Shown: positions 7,298-14,987, counted from the stretch's first letter. The stretch is 20,009 nt of DNA from a virus (IMGVR_UViG_3300042560_001864:1-20009); one strand, 5' to 3'. Made by a program: numbers and translations. The notes: generated by a model not told the origin, from the letters alone.

Positions 7298-9271
7298 TTA
7301 CCACACGGTGACGCGCACGCGGCCCGCGCCGCCTGCGCCACTAGTCCCGCCGCTCGTGCCCGAACCGCGCCCGCCACCTCCTGCGGGCTGCGTGCCCGCC
7401 ACGCCCTCAGCGCCGCCCGCTCCGCCGTAGACGCTCGTCCCGGCGGTCACCGTCCCGCCGTCGTTTCGACTGGCGCCTGCGCCTCCACCGTAGATGGCAT
7501 TCCGGTATCTGTCGTACACGGCGTGGACACTAATGCCAATTGTTGATCCGGGCGCGACGCCACCGACAAACGGCCCCTGAAAGAAGTCCATGTTGGCAAG
7601 CGACACTGCGGTCCAGTCGGTAATTTCGGTGCCAATGCGGTAGTTCGACCCGCCACCGACAGGCAAACCGCTAGTGCGCCCGCCGCTGCCGCCATAGGCG
7701 GTGCAATGCGACCCCAGCGACGAATTGCCGCCCGCGATCCCGTTGGCGGCGATAGTGCGCGCGCTACCGCCAGCGCCCACCGTCGCCGTCTCCGTCGCCC
7801 CCAAGTCCGACAGCTTCATCAGCACGAACATGTAGCCGCCGCCACCGCCGCCGTTGCGGCCGGCGGTCGTGCTGTCGTTTGAGCCGCTGCCGCCAGCACC
7901 CCAGCATTCCACCAGCGCCATCGAGCCCAGCGCCGGCTTGGTCCACGTCCCCGAGCTGTTGAACGTCTGCTGGTCCAACGGCTGCGCCGTCGTCACCCAC
8001 GACAGGTTGCCACTGCCGTCGTTCGTCAGGCACGTATTGGCCGCGCCTTGCGCGGTCGGCACCGTGTAGTCCACCGTGTTGAGCCGCAACTGCGCGCGCT
8101 CCAACGACACCTTGCTGCCGTTATCCTTGACCGCGCTGTCAGCAAGCTGCGAGCTCGTGCCGCCGCCCGTGAAGCGGGGCAACGTGTCAGTCGTGCCCGC
8201 GCCGCTAACCCCAGACGCCAGCCCCACCACGTCCAATCGAATGTCCCCGGACGTGTTGGTGACGGTGATGTTGTTGCCAGCCGTCAACGTCTTCAGCGTG
8301 TAGCCGGTCCCGTTGCCAATCGGGAGCTGACCGTTGCTCGGCGCGCTCGTCAGCCCCGTCCCGCCCTTGCTCACGGGCACCGTTGCGAGGGTCGTGCTGA
8401 TGCTGGCGCCGCTGCTCAAGTCGGAGGACACGGACCCGCTCACGTCGCCCGTCAGCGCAAACGTGCGCGCGCTCGACAAGGCGGTGGCCGTGCCCGCATT
8501 GCCCGTCACGTTGCCCGTCACGTTGCCCGTCAGCGCCCCAATGAAGCGGGTTGTCGCCGTGATCTCGTTCCCCGCAAAATTGCCGCTGCCGTTGCGAATC
8601 ACGGCGGTGTTGGGCGTGTCACTGGCGCTCTGGACGTACTGCGGCTCCGAAGCCTCAACGAGGATCACGCCGTTGCTGGCGTGCGCCCGCAGCACATACG
8701 CCAGCGCCTGATACAGCCCGCTAGCCGGCTTGCTGGCCGTGAATCCCCCCGTCGTGTTCGGGTACAGGATGTCACCGGCGTTGAAGGCCACCGTGTTGAT
8801 GTTGCGAATCAGGCCGGTGTTCGTGACATAGCCCGTCGCGCCGTTGGCGATGTCGTCGCGAGCCACGCCCAGCGCCACGTCCGTCGCGCTCGAGACCTTC
8901 GCCACCTCCGTGACCCCAAGCCCAACATTAAACCCGGTCGCCTTGACGACATCGCCCTTGACCAACGTCTGCGTGGCCTTGACCGGGAAGTTGATGTGAT
9001 CGGCGCCCATCTCGTGCCACGCGGAGCCGTCATCGTACCACCAGCGATACTCGCCCGTGTCCGTGGTGGCCCAAATGCGCCCCGCTGTCCCGGGCACCGG
9101 CCGCGAGCCAATCGCGGACGACTGGACGTGAATCGTCGCGTCCGCGTCGTGCGCGTTGTACTGCGTGACGGTGGCGTTGTCGTTCAACCGCACCTCGTCC
9201 GCGTTGACCGGCGACGTGTTGTTGACCGGAATCGTAAACTGTGCCTGCTGATGCGAGCCGATAATCGGCAT
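7298..9271 (-). CDS. Tail fibre / receptor-binding protein with glycine-rich C-terminal domain (657 aa)
   Basis: The start ATG at 9271 overlaps the stop of the nozzle gene (TGATG), and GGAG lies nine bases upstream. N-terminal attachment region: about 1-90, containing GRIWATTDTGEYRWWYDDGS (64-83), a stretch often seen in fibre N-termini. Residues 90-215 look like a beta-rich capsid/fibre-type domain. Residues 215-430 hold fibre shaft repeats (GNEITATTRFIGALTGNVTG, VSKGGTGLTS). From about 433, TFNSSGTWTKP and LVECWGAGGSGS open a glycine-rich tip domain that runs to the C-terminus with several GGGGG runs (GAGRVRVTVW at the end). Glycine-rich tips of this kind mediate host receptor binding in several phages. 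The lack of an intramolecular chaperone suggests that the small downstream genes might assist folding; that is inference. Confidence 0.8.
   Translation of the reverse strand: MPIIGSHQQAQFTIPVNNTSPVNADEVRLNDNATVTQYNAHDADATIHVQSSAIGSRPVPGTAGRIWATTDTGEYRWWYDDGSAWHEMGADHINFPVKATQTLVKGDVVKATGFNVGLGVTEVAKVSSATDVALGVARDDIANGATGYVTNTGLIRNINTVAFNAGDILYPNTTGGFTASKPASGLYQALAYVLRAHASNGVILVEASEPQYVQSASDTPNTAVIRNGSGNFAGNEITATTRFIGALTGNVTGNVTGNAGTATALSSARTFALTGDVSGSVSSDLSSGASISTTLATVPVSKGGTGLTSAPSNGQLPIGNGTGYTLKTLTAGNNITVTNTSGDIRLDVVGLASGVSGAGTTDTLPRFTGGGTSSQLADSAVKDNGSKVSLERAQLRLNTVDYTVPTAQGAANTCLTNDGSGNLSWVTTAQPLDQQTFNSSGTWTKPALGSMALVECWGAGGSGSNDSTTAGRNGGGGGGYMFVLMKLSDLGATETATVGAGGSARTIAANGIAGGNSSLGSHCTAYGGSGGRTSGLPVGGGSNYRIGTEITDWTAVSLANMDFFQGPFVGGVAPGSTIGISVHAVYDRYRNAIYGGGAGASRNDGGTVTAGTSVYGGAGGAEGVAGTQPAGGGGRGSGTSGGTSGAGGAGRVRVTVW
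8498..8533 (-). repeat. 12-bp tandem repeat (x3) coding for TGNV units in the fibre shaft
   Basis: On the plus strand, attgcccgtcac, gttgcccgtcac and gttgcccgtcag follow each other without a gap. On the coding strand they give TGNVTGNVTGNA in the fibre protein, about residues 247-258. Two units differ from the middle one by a single base each, so this is a recent, in-frame duplication able to lengthen or shorten the shaft in steps of four residues. Confidence 0.85.
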
Positions 9272-10794
9272 CAGAACCGTCTCCCGTAAAAGAAGCCCTC
9301 AACCTCGGCACGGCTCCACACGCTCTGCGCTTCGCCGCTATCGGTCAGCAACACGTCGATGTACGGCCCGTAGCCGTTCACCGGCACCCGTTCCGGCTTC
9401 TGCGCCCCCCCGCCCCACGTCCCCGTGCCCCACGTGCCCGTGCCCCATTGCCCGAGCCCCGCGCCGTTGTTCGGCAACGTCGAGGAGCCGGATCCGTTGT
9501 CCGTCAGCCACGTGACCGCACACTGCGACGAAGACTTCTGCCACACCTGCAGATACACCCACTTGTACGCCTTGAATGTCAGCGAATCGCCCAGCACCAT
9601 GCGGCGGCAGCGGACAGCCATGCTGAACACGGTGCCGCCCGTGCCGGCCGCCGGCACGTTGTCGCGAAACACGTTCGGCGCGTCGCACTCCGTCACGTAT
9701 CCGCCGGCGTCTCCGCGCAGCACGATGGGCTGCTTCACGTCATCTTCCGCTTCCCACAGCGCCTTGGTGTTGGGATCCAAGTAGCCCGCCGCGCACGGCC
9801 CCGTCCATGCGCTCAACGCATAGTTGTAGCGCAAGACGCCCTTCCCGGGGATGAACCACCACACCTCGCGCAGTGCACGGCGGTGCACACCGACCACGTT
9901 CTGCGCCGTGGTCAAGTCCAGCGACCGCACCAGCGGGTCCAGCTTCAGGCTAATCGGGGCGACCTGCGTCTCCGTCGCCACGTAGAACCCGCGATCCGAC
10001 AGGAAGTAGACGCCCTGCGGCGTCGCGACAATGCTGCGCCCACTGATAGCGCCCACGTCTCCCGTGACGCCCTGCGCGCCTGCCGCAATGGCGATGTCGT
10101 CCTGCGTCAGCCCCGTGAAGCGCGAGATCCCGGACACGTGGAAGATCAGCAGGCTGGCGCCAAACGTCGCCAGCCCCGTGATGTTCTGGTCGCTGAAGGT
10201 GCGGATGATCGCTTCGCCGCCTCCCGACGCCGTCACGCCCAGCGTGTCGCCGTTGTTGATCGCGCTCCAAAACACCTTCTGGTCCGCGCCCGTGCAGCCA
10301 AACAAGCGCTGGTTGTACACGGCGAGCTGCGTGATGCCCGCTGGCGTGTTGACGAGGTTGGTCGCCAGCGCCGTGCCGTTCCAGCGATTCAGGCTGGTGG
10401 CGCTGTCGCCGTCCGCGATGTACACCACTTCTGCCGTCGTCGTGCGGAAGCTGGCGAATGCCGGCGCGCCGGTCGCATTCAACGCCCCCGACTGACTCGT
10501 GAAGGTCGCTGGGATGGCGTAGGTGCCGGTGTACAGCGTCCCGTTGGCGACCGCCAGCAACTGCTGCGTGCCGTTGTCGCGCAGCCACGCATAGCCGTTT
10601 TGCACCCCGCTGGCGTGCAGCGGCGTGTCCGACAGGCGCTGCGTGCCCAGACGCTTCTTGATGGCGCCGAACTCGTCCAACACCGCCTCGTCCGCGCGTC
10701 GCACCTCATCCTCGGCCAACTTGTACTCGTCGGCCGCGAGGTTCAGTCCCCCCCGGAAGTCTGCTTGCACGTCGCGCACGACCGGCCGTGGCAT
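9271..10794 (-). CDS. Tail nozzle / stabilisation protein candidate, beta-propeller-like (507 aa)
   Basis: I choose ATG at 10794, which overlaps the adaptor gene's stop (TAATG), over a GTG at 10809 that would add five residues inside that gene. The N-terminus contains FRGGLNL (13-19) and DEFGAIKKRLGTQRL (40-54). This opening ('...GG-N...DE.....DEFG...KR.GT..L') is typical of podoviral tail proteins that close the portal channel, such as nozzle or stabilisation proteins related in role to T7 gp12 and P22 gp10. The middle is beta-rich with repeated short blades (VVYIADGDSATSLNRWNG, QGVYFLSDRGFYVATE), consistent with a beta-propeller. Near the C-terminus is a WGTGT repeat. The assignment rests on these patterns and on gene order after the adaptor; no sequence search was possible. 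Confidence 0.65.
   Translation of the reverse strand: MPRPVVRDVQADFRGGLNLAADEYKLAEDEVRRADEAVLDEFGAIKKRLGTQRLSDTPLHASGVQNGYAWLRDNGTQQLLAVANGTLYTGTYAIPATFTSQSGALNATGAPAFASFRTTTAEVVYIADGDSATSLNRWNGTALATNLVNTPAGITQLAVYNQRLFGCTGADQKVFWSAINNGDTLGVTASGGGEAIIRTFSDQNITGLATFGASLLIFHVSGISRFTGLTQDDIAIAAGAQGVTGDVGAISGRSIVATPQGVYFLSDRGFYVATETQVAPISLKLDPLVRSLDLTTAQNVVGVHRRALREVWWFIPGKGVLRYNYALSAWTGPCAAGYLDPNTKALWEAEDDVKQPIVLRGDAGGYVTECDAPNVFRDNVPAAGTGGTVFSMAVRCRRMVLGDSLTFKAYKWVYLQVWQKSSSQCAVTWLTDNGSGSSTLPNNGAGLGQWGTGTWGTGTWGGGAQKPERVPVNGYGPYIDVLLTDSGEAQSVWSRAEVEGFFYGRRF
9415..9447 (-). repeat. 15-bp tandem repeat coding for WGTGT units
   Basis: Plus-strand 9415-9429 (ccacgtccccgtgcc) and 9430-9444 (ccacgtgcccgtgcc) differ at one base and are followed by a third cca. 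On the coding strand they give WGTGTWGTGTW at residues 450-460 of the nozzle candidate. The repeat is in frame and would change a surface loop by five residues per unit. Confidence 0.8.
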
Positions 10795-11471
10795 TACACG
10801 CCACCCCACTCGTACTGGTCGTCCGTGTACCCCATCCGCAGCGGCCGCGTGCTCATCCGGCCCAGATCCTGATGCATCGACTCGCGGAGCTGCTGCGCGC
10901 GCATCGACAGCTCGGCCGACAAGTTCGTCTCGGCCGCGCCCTTCATCAGCATGGACGCTGCCGTCTCGTAGGCCAGAATGAGGTCGTACCCGTCGGGGAA
11001 CACGACCGTGCTGCTATCGCTGACCAGCAGGTCGGCGCGCTGCGGAAGGTGGTTCACCACCACCGTGATGGGCGTGCTCTGGACCGGCCCCGGGATGAGC
11101 TGGATGGCGTCGCCGTACTCGTACCAGATGTACGGGAGCGACACTGCCGTGGGCGACACCGGGTAGTCTTCGTACTTGGCCGGCTGGTAGAACTGCTGGT
11201 CCAACCGCAGCGACAGCACCCGGAACCACGTCTCGGTGGCGTCGCCGCTGCCGTCGTTCAGCGCCGTCTTCAGAATCCGGCCGTCCGCGTCCGTGGCCGG
11301 CGTGCGCGTGCCCACCCGCAACATCCGGTTGACGGACAACAGCGTGCGCCACTCGCGCCAGTGCACGTCGCCCAAGAGCTGCCGCTTGAGCGTGGTGCCC
11401 CAGCGCGGCGAGCCCACGGCGTCCGCCATCTCGTCCACCAGCGTCATCAGGGTGCCGCGCGGCATGCCCAT
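10794..11471 (-). CDS. Head-to-tail adaptor candidate, SU10-type (225 aa)
   Basis: ATG at 11471 is preceded by GAGGTGTAACGC, with the ribosome site inside the end of the upstream gene; a second ATG at 11465 is possible. The protein starts MPRGTLMTLVDEMADAVGSP, a helical opening, with WREWRTLLSVNRMLRVGTRT following. The middle is beta-rich (YPVSPTAVSLPYIWYEYGDA, IQLIPGPVQSTPITVVVN). The C-terminal helices include LILAYETAASMLMKGAAETN and YTDDQYEW. The order 'N-terminal helices, WxxW, beta sandwich with the IxLxPxP element, then a long helix' is that of podoviral adaptor proteins that bind below the portal, as described for phage SU10. Position between the head genes and the nozzle candidate fits. 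Confidence is moderate because no residue is diagnostic. Confidence 0.6.
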   Translation of the reverse strand: MGMPRGTLMTLVDEMADAVGSPRWGTTLKRQLLGDVHWREWRTLLSVNRMLRVGTRTPATDADGRILKTALNDGSGDATETWFRVLSLRLDQQFYQPAKYEDYPVSPTAVSLPYIWYEYGDAIQLIPGPVQSTPITVVVNHLPQRADLLVSDSSTVVFPDGYDLILAYETAASMLMKGAAETNLSAELSMRAQQLRESMHQDLGRMSTRPLRMGYTDDQYEWGGV

Positions 11472-11474
11472 GCG

Positions 11475-12008
11475 TTACACCTCGCTCGTGCGGCGCACAA
11501 TGCGCTTGCGGCGCGCCACCACCTGCGCGCCTTCCGTCGTTCCCTCCCCAAAGCCGTGCGAGATCGGGTGCGCCTCAGCCACGCCGAGCTGCACCTCGTA
11601 CTCGTGCTTCGAGGTCGTGGCCGTCTTGAGCTCCTGCTCTTCCATGAACCGCTCCATGTGCGCCGCCTTCACGGCCTTGTTCTCGCGGTCCACCCTTTCC
11701 ATCTTCGCGGCGGCCTGCTTCGCCGGATCCGTCACCGGCTCGAAGAAGCGCTCCACGAACCCGACCGCCTCCTCCGCGCTGCAGTCGGGCGGCAGCATGG
11801 CGCGCAGGTCAAACGCCTGCTCCTCGAGAATTTCGCCGGAGTTGACGCGCGCCCAGCGCTCGTCGCCCTGCTTCCACGTCTCGATGATGCCCCAGTACGG
11901 GCCGGAGGCAGACGGCACCCACTTCACCGACAGGCGCTCGTCAATCTCGCGCAGGCGGCGCACGGCCTCCTGCGGGGGAACCGGCTCGCCTCGAGGGGTG
12001 ATCAGCAT
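11475..12008 (-). CDS. Hypothetical phage structural-region protein (177 aa)
   Basis: ATG at 12008 has AGGA four bases upstream. The first two-thirds look like a folded alpha/beta domain: EAVRRLREIDERLSVKWVPS, YWGIIETWKQGDERWARV, then a helix through EEAVGFVERFFEPVTDPAKQ. The last third (about 115-177) is highly charged, with many Lys, Arg and Glu (RKRIVRRTSEV at the end). I do not recognise a family with confidence, although small proteins beginning 'L..ID.RLsvrw...gpyW.I...' occur near adaptor genes in other phages. Its place between the 143-aa beta-rich gene and the adaptor suggests a head-completion or connector role, which is inference. There is no signal peptide or membrane segment. Confidence 0.7.
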   Translation of the reverse strand: MLITPRGEPVPPQEAVRRLREIDERLSVKWVPSASGPYWGIIETWKQGDERWARVNSGEILEEQAFDLRAMLPPDCSAEEAVGFVERFFEPVTDPAKQAAAKMERVDRENKAVKAAHMERFMEEQELKTATTSKHEYEVQLGVAEAHPISHGFGEGTTEGAQVVARRKRIVRRTSEV

Positions 12009-12035
12009 GATGTCCTACGGGTTGGAGGTGAGGGC

Positions 12036-12057
12036 GGGTGCGCCGTCTGACGCACCC
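12036..12057 (-). other. GC-rich hairpin between the 143-aa and 177-aa genes
   Basis: The arms gggtgcg (12036-12042) and cgcaccc (12051-12057) are perfect inverted repeats around an 8-nt loop, in the 57-nt space after the 143-aa gene. There is no T-run on the coding strand after the stem, so it is not a standard intrinsic terminator. It may protect or process the mRNA, or act as a weak pause. Confidence 0.4.
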
Positions 12058-12065
12058 TCCCGGTC

Positions 12066-12497
12066 CTAGTAGAGGTACTGCAGCTCGACGGTGACCACGA
12101 GGTCGTCGGGCTGCACCGAGACCGCGCCGGTCGTGACCAGCGAAATCTTGACGGTGTCGCCCGTGTCGAGCAGACGCTGCGCGTCGGTGAGGGTGGTGAG
12201 CAGCGATCCGGCCTGCACCGTCTCGGCCGTCTTCGCGTTGATGTCGATGGCCGAACTGAGCGTGACGTTGCCAGCCGCCGAGGCGTCCCGCTTGACCAGC
12301 GTGACCGTGCAGTTGGTCGCGGCGGTCGGATACGTATCGGCCGACACCTGCACCGCGCTGATGATGGCCTTGTGGGGCAGTCCGCCGAGGTTGTGGGTCT
12401 GCGTACCGGCCGCCAGCGTGCCGGTGTTGATGCGCTGCTGGATGATGATCGGCTGGATCCCGAAACGCCCGGGGCGTGGCGAGAAGAAGTTCAGCAT
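12066..12497 (-). CDS. Beta-rich virion protein candidate next to the capsid gene (143 aa)
   Basis: ATG at 12497 has GGAG seven bases upstream (CGGAGAGCCTACATG), a strong site. The protein begins MLNFFSPRPGRFGIQPIIIQ and continues with alternating hydrophobic and Thr/Val residues: THNLGGLPHKAIISAVQVS, CTVTLVKRDAS, VKISLVTTGAVSVQ, ending VVTVELQYLY. Predicted by eye, it is a small all-beta protein without membrane segments or catalytic motifs. Its position directly after the major capsid gene, with its own hairpin on either side, fits a capsid decoration, cement or head-fibre protein, or a head-tail joining component. I do not recognise the family, so the function is inferred from position and fold only. 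Confidence 0.7.
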   Translation of the reverse strand: MLNFFSPRPGRFGIQPIIIQQRINTGTLAAGTQTHNLGGLPHKAIISAVQVSADTYPTAATNCTVTLVKRDASAAGNVTLSSAIDINAKTAETVQAGSLLTTLTDAQRLLDTGDTVKISLVTTGAVSVQPDDLVVTVELQYLY

Positions 12498-12513
12498 GTA
12501 GGCTCTCCGTGCT

Positions 12514-12540
12514 GGGGTGGGGGCTCGTCACCCCCACCCC
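12514..12540 (-). terminator. Perfect 10-bp GC hairpin just downstream of the major capsid gene
   Basis: Plus-strand ggggtggggg (12514-12523) and cccccacccc (12531-12540) are perfectly complementary around a 7-nt loop. It begins 14 bases after the capsid stop codon and ends 17 bases before the next start. The coding-strand sequence after the stem is AGCACGGAG, without a T-run, so full intrinsic termination is unlikely. Partial termination, 3'-end stabilisation of capsid mRNA or blocking of exonucleases are all plausible. Confidence 0.4.
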
Positions 12541-12553
12541 GCGCCGTCAGGGT

Positions 12554-13879
12554 TTAGACCACCGGGGTGTAGCGCTGCGTGTCGGCGTACCCGACGATGG
12601 ACCCGTGCGCGTTGCGCTGGAAGGTCATCAGGTTGAAGTACACCTTGAAGCTGGTCTGGAAGGCGTCGCGCCCGTCGATGAAGCGCACCGCCCCCGAGTT
12701 CTCGTACTGCACCGGCGACCAGTCGGCCGCGTCCACCCACGCCAGCGACGGCTTGTGGACCATGTAGAACGTGCCGGCCGGGTTGTACTCGTCGGCCACC
12801 ACGGGCATCCCGTGCAGCTTGAGCGCCTTGTACCCGCCGTTGAGCTCCAGCTCCTCGCCGCCGGTGACGTTGAAGCGCCGCTGCGCGAGGAACGACTCGA
12901 TGAGCTTCTGCTGCACCCCGTAGGTGGTGATGCACAAGAACTCGTCCGGGCTCGAGAGCGGGCGCTTGCCGCTGCGCGCGCCGATGGTGGCGCCCAGCTT
13001 CCATGCGTCCATCTCGTTCGGGTTGGCCGCGTCGTCGGTGTCGGTGCCCGCCGTGAACCGCACCGCGTTCCACCGCTCCTGCCCCGCCGTGCCGGCGTTG
13101 ATCCCGTGGAGGGTGTTGTACGACCCGCCCCGGTTGGTGATGTTGATAAGCCCGTTCGCGTACTGGTTGTACGCATCGTCGTTGGCCGTCGCCGCCACGA
13201 CGATGTCGGTCCCGGTGGTGCCGCTGATGGCGGCCGACAGCGTCAGGGTGACGTTGTCGCCCGAGTTCGACACCGCCGTCACGGTCGCCCGCCCGCGCAG
13301 CGTGGCGCCGGTCGCGTCACGCACCGCGATCAGCATCCCGGGGTACAGCCACAGCCCGCCCTGACCGGCGCCGGGGACGCCGTAGGGGCTGGTCGCCACG
13401 ATGGTGACCGGCGGGCCGGCCGAGTAGGACGAGACGATGGCGCGGATGCCGAGCCCGTTGCCATGCACGTGCTCCTGCATGCCGAGCTGCATGGCGCCGT
13501 CGATCTCCTCGGTGATCTTGGCCTTCAGGCTGGTGAAGGCCGCCTGCTTCGACTGCGTGCCCACGATGGCGAGGTTGTCGAACTCGCGGGTCACGTAGAA
13601 GCGCCGGATGCCGACGTTGCCCTGCACTTCGGTCGTCTCGGAGCTGTTCGGCAGGTAGCCGGCGTCCGACGCGCCCCAGTTGACGGGCGGGTTCACCACC
13701 ACGTCGAAGTACACGTTGCGCCCGCCCCACTTGAGGGAGCGGAGCCCGCCCGGGCCGGCCTTCTTGATCTGGGCCAGCAGGACGGTGCTGATGGGGAAGA
13801 GCTGCTGCCGGATGTCGGCGTACACGTTCTTCAGGTTGCCCTGCAGCTCCGTGTCGGTAATCAGAATCGGGTTTGCCAC
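12554..13879 (-). CDS. Major capsid protein, HK97-fold candidate (441 aa)
   Basis: The start is GTG at 13879, supported by CGGAG six bases upstream; protein begins MANPILITDTELQGNLKNVY. Conserved-looking blocks are the helical N-terminus (10-45), FDVVVNPPVNWGASDAGYLP (58-77), and the strand NVGIRRFYVTREFDNLAIVG (88-107). The long helix QAAFTSLKAKITEEIDGAMQ (112-131) is in the position of the HK97 spine helix. A beta-rich insert follows at about 157-233 (GVPGAGQGGLWLYPGMLIAV, then VTLTLSAAISGTTGTDIVV). The C-terminal half has the pattern ITTYGVQQKLIESF, GMPVVADEYNPAGTFYMVH and ends YTPVV. These features and the position after portal and scaffold make the assignment fairly firm. No separate protease gene lies in this block, so removal of a long delta domain is not evident. 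Confidence 0.85.
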   Translation of the reverse strand: MANPILITDTELQGNLKNVYADIRQQLFPISTVLLAQIKKAGPGGLRSLKWGGRNVYFDVVVNPPVNWGASDAGYLPNSSETTEVQGNVGIRRFYVTREFDNLAIVGTQSKQAAFTSLKAKITEEIDGAMQLGMQEHVHGNGLGIRAIVSSYSAGPPVTIVATSPYGVPGAGQGGLWLYPGMLIAVRDATGATLRGRATVTAVSNSGDNVTLTLSAAISGTTGTDIVVAATANDDAYNQYANGLINITNRGGSYNTLHGINAGTAGQERWNAVRFTAGTDTDDAANPNEMDAWKLGATIGARSGKRPLSSPDEFLCITTYGVQQKLIESFLAQRRFNVTGGEELELNGGYKALKLHGMPVVADEYNPAGTFYMVHKPSLAWVDAADWSPVQYENSGAVRFIDGRDAFQTSFKVYFNLMTFQRNAHGSIVGYADTQRYTPVV

Positions 13880-13890
13880 GGGTTACTCCG
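13874..13890 (-). promoter_or_regulatory. Shared ribosome-binding leader of the capsid gene
   Basis: Coding strand reads CGGAGTAACCCGTGGCA, with GGAG six bases before the GTG start. The same 17-base block, differing only in the first base of the start codon, precedes the 152-aa gene at 18118-18134. The identity extends through an untranslated spacer, so it is likely conserved for initiation strength. Confidence 0.75.
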
Positions 13891-13904
13891 TCGTATGAGG
13901 TCGG

Positions 13905-14987
13905 TCAATCCTGCCACGCGCGCCCGAGGATCATGGCCTTGGCCTCCTCGCGCGTGCGGGCCTTCTTGGGGGGCGGCGGCGCATCCAATCCCGCGCGGCC
14001 GGCCGGCGTGAGCTGCTTGCCCACACTCTGCACGACCTGCTGGGCCTTCTGGCGCTCCGCACGGATCTGCTGCTCGAGCTCGGCACGACGCTGCGCTGAC
14101 ATCTGCTGCACCTGCGCCGACCGCTGCCGCACCCACTCGCGGAAGGGGCCGTCCAAATACGCCCGGTACTCCGGAAGGCGATCCGGCGGGATCACACCGT
14201 TCCGCATGAGCGGCGCGGTGTCGATGCTGATCCGGCCCATCTTCTCCTCCAGCGACACGTCGGCGTACTGCGTCAGCAGCTCGTCCTGCACCGGCTTGAG
14301 TTCCTGCGCGTAGTACTGCATGAGCACCTGCTGCGTCTGCGCGGCCTGCGAGGCGGCCATCCGCTGCTGGTACTCCTGCTGCTGCTGCTCTTCCATCCGC
14401 CGCAAGCGCTCTTGGGGCGAGTTGAGCGTGTCCCACTCTTCCCGACGGGCCAGATACCGCGTCTCGTCGGTCAGCATCTCGAGGTTCAGGGCGCGCTGGG
14501 CTTCCAGCTCGGCCTGCAGCGACTCGTACTGCTGCACCAACTGCGGCACCTGCTCGCGGTACTGCTGCACCTCATGACGGAACTGCTGGCCGGCAACGCC
14601 GTCGCGGGCCATCCGCACCAACTCGGCGGGAGACTTGAGGTACACCTTCTCCCCCACCTGAAACTCCAGCTTCACGTCCGGGGCGGCGGCGTACTTGCCG
14701 TCCGTCGTCCGCACCACGATGCGCGTCCCACCGTCTCCGATCACCGCCTCCGGGGGAGGCTCGCCCGCTTCCGGCTCCGGCGTCTCGGCCGTCTCCGTGC
14801 CGCCCTGCTGGGCCGGCGCCGCTGCTGCCGGCTGCTCCGGGGTGGCGTCCCCTCCCTCTTCCTGCTCGAACTCCGCGTTGATGAGCCGGTCGCGCACCTC
14901 GTCGCGGCGGACAATAGCCGGCGCGGATTCGGTGGGCGGCAGGACTTCAGCGACGACGGACTCCACTGCTGCTGCGGTGTCAGACAT
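13905..14987 (-). CDS. Capsid scaffolding protein candidate (360 aa)
   Basis: ATG at 14987 follows AGAGGCCGC, 24 bases after the portal stop. The N-terminus (about 1-85) is acidic and rich in Ala, Pro, Glu and Thr. A small ordered segment follows (GTRIVVRTTDGKYAAAPDVK, about 86-105). Residues 120-225 form a long Gln/Glu-rich coiled coil (QQYREQVPQLVQQYESLQAE; RRMEEQQQQEYQQRM). The middle contains KMGRISIDTAPLMRNGVIPP, and another coiled coil leads to a basic C-terminus (PPPPKKARTREEAKAMI). Acidic disordered start, central coiled coil and basic end is the usual design of scaffold proteins, whose C-terminus contacts the capsid shell. Gene order portal-scaffold-capsid is the classical podoviral arrangement. 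Sequence identity to a named family was not recognised. Confidence 0.75.
   Translation of the reverse strand: MSDTAAAVESVVAEVLPPTESAPAIVRRDEVRDRLINAEFEQEEGGDATPEQPAAAAPAQQGGTETAETPEPEAGEPPPEAVIGDGGTRIVVRTTDGKYAAAPDVKLEFQVGEKVYLKSPAELVRMARDGVAGQQFRHEVQQYREQVPQLVQQYESLQAELEAQRALNLEMLTDETRYLARREEWDTLNSPQERLRRMEEQQQQEYQQRMAASQAAQTQQVLMQYYAQELKPVQDELLTQYADVSLEEKMGRISIDTAPLMRNGVIPPDRLPEYRAYLDGPFREWVRQRSAQVQQMSAQRRAELEQQIRAERQKAQQVVQSVGKQLTPAGRAGLDAPPPPKKARTREEAKAMILGRAWQD

Noticed and set aside
8048-12050. Plus-strand frames of about 410-470 aa (8048-9289, 9448-10872, 10788-12050)
   Set aside because: They are shadow frames opposite the fibre, nozzle, adaptor and 177-aa genes, with Arg/His/Pro-rich content and no motif.
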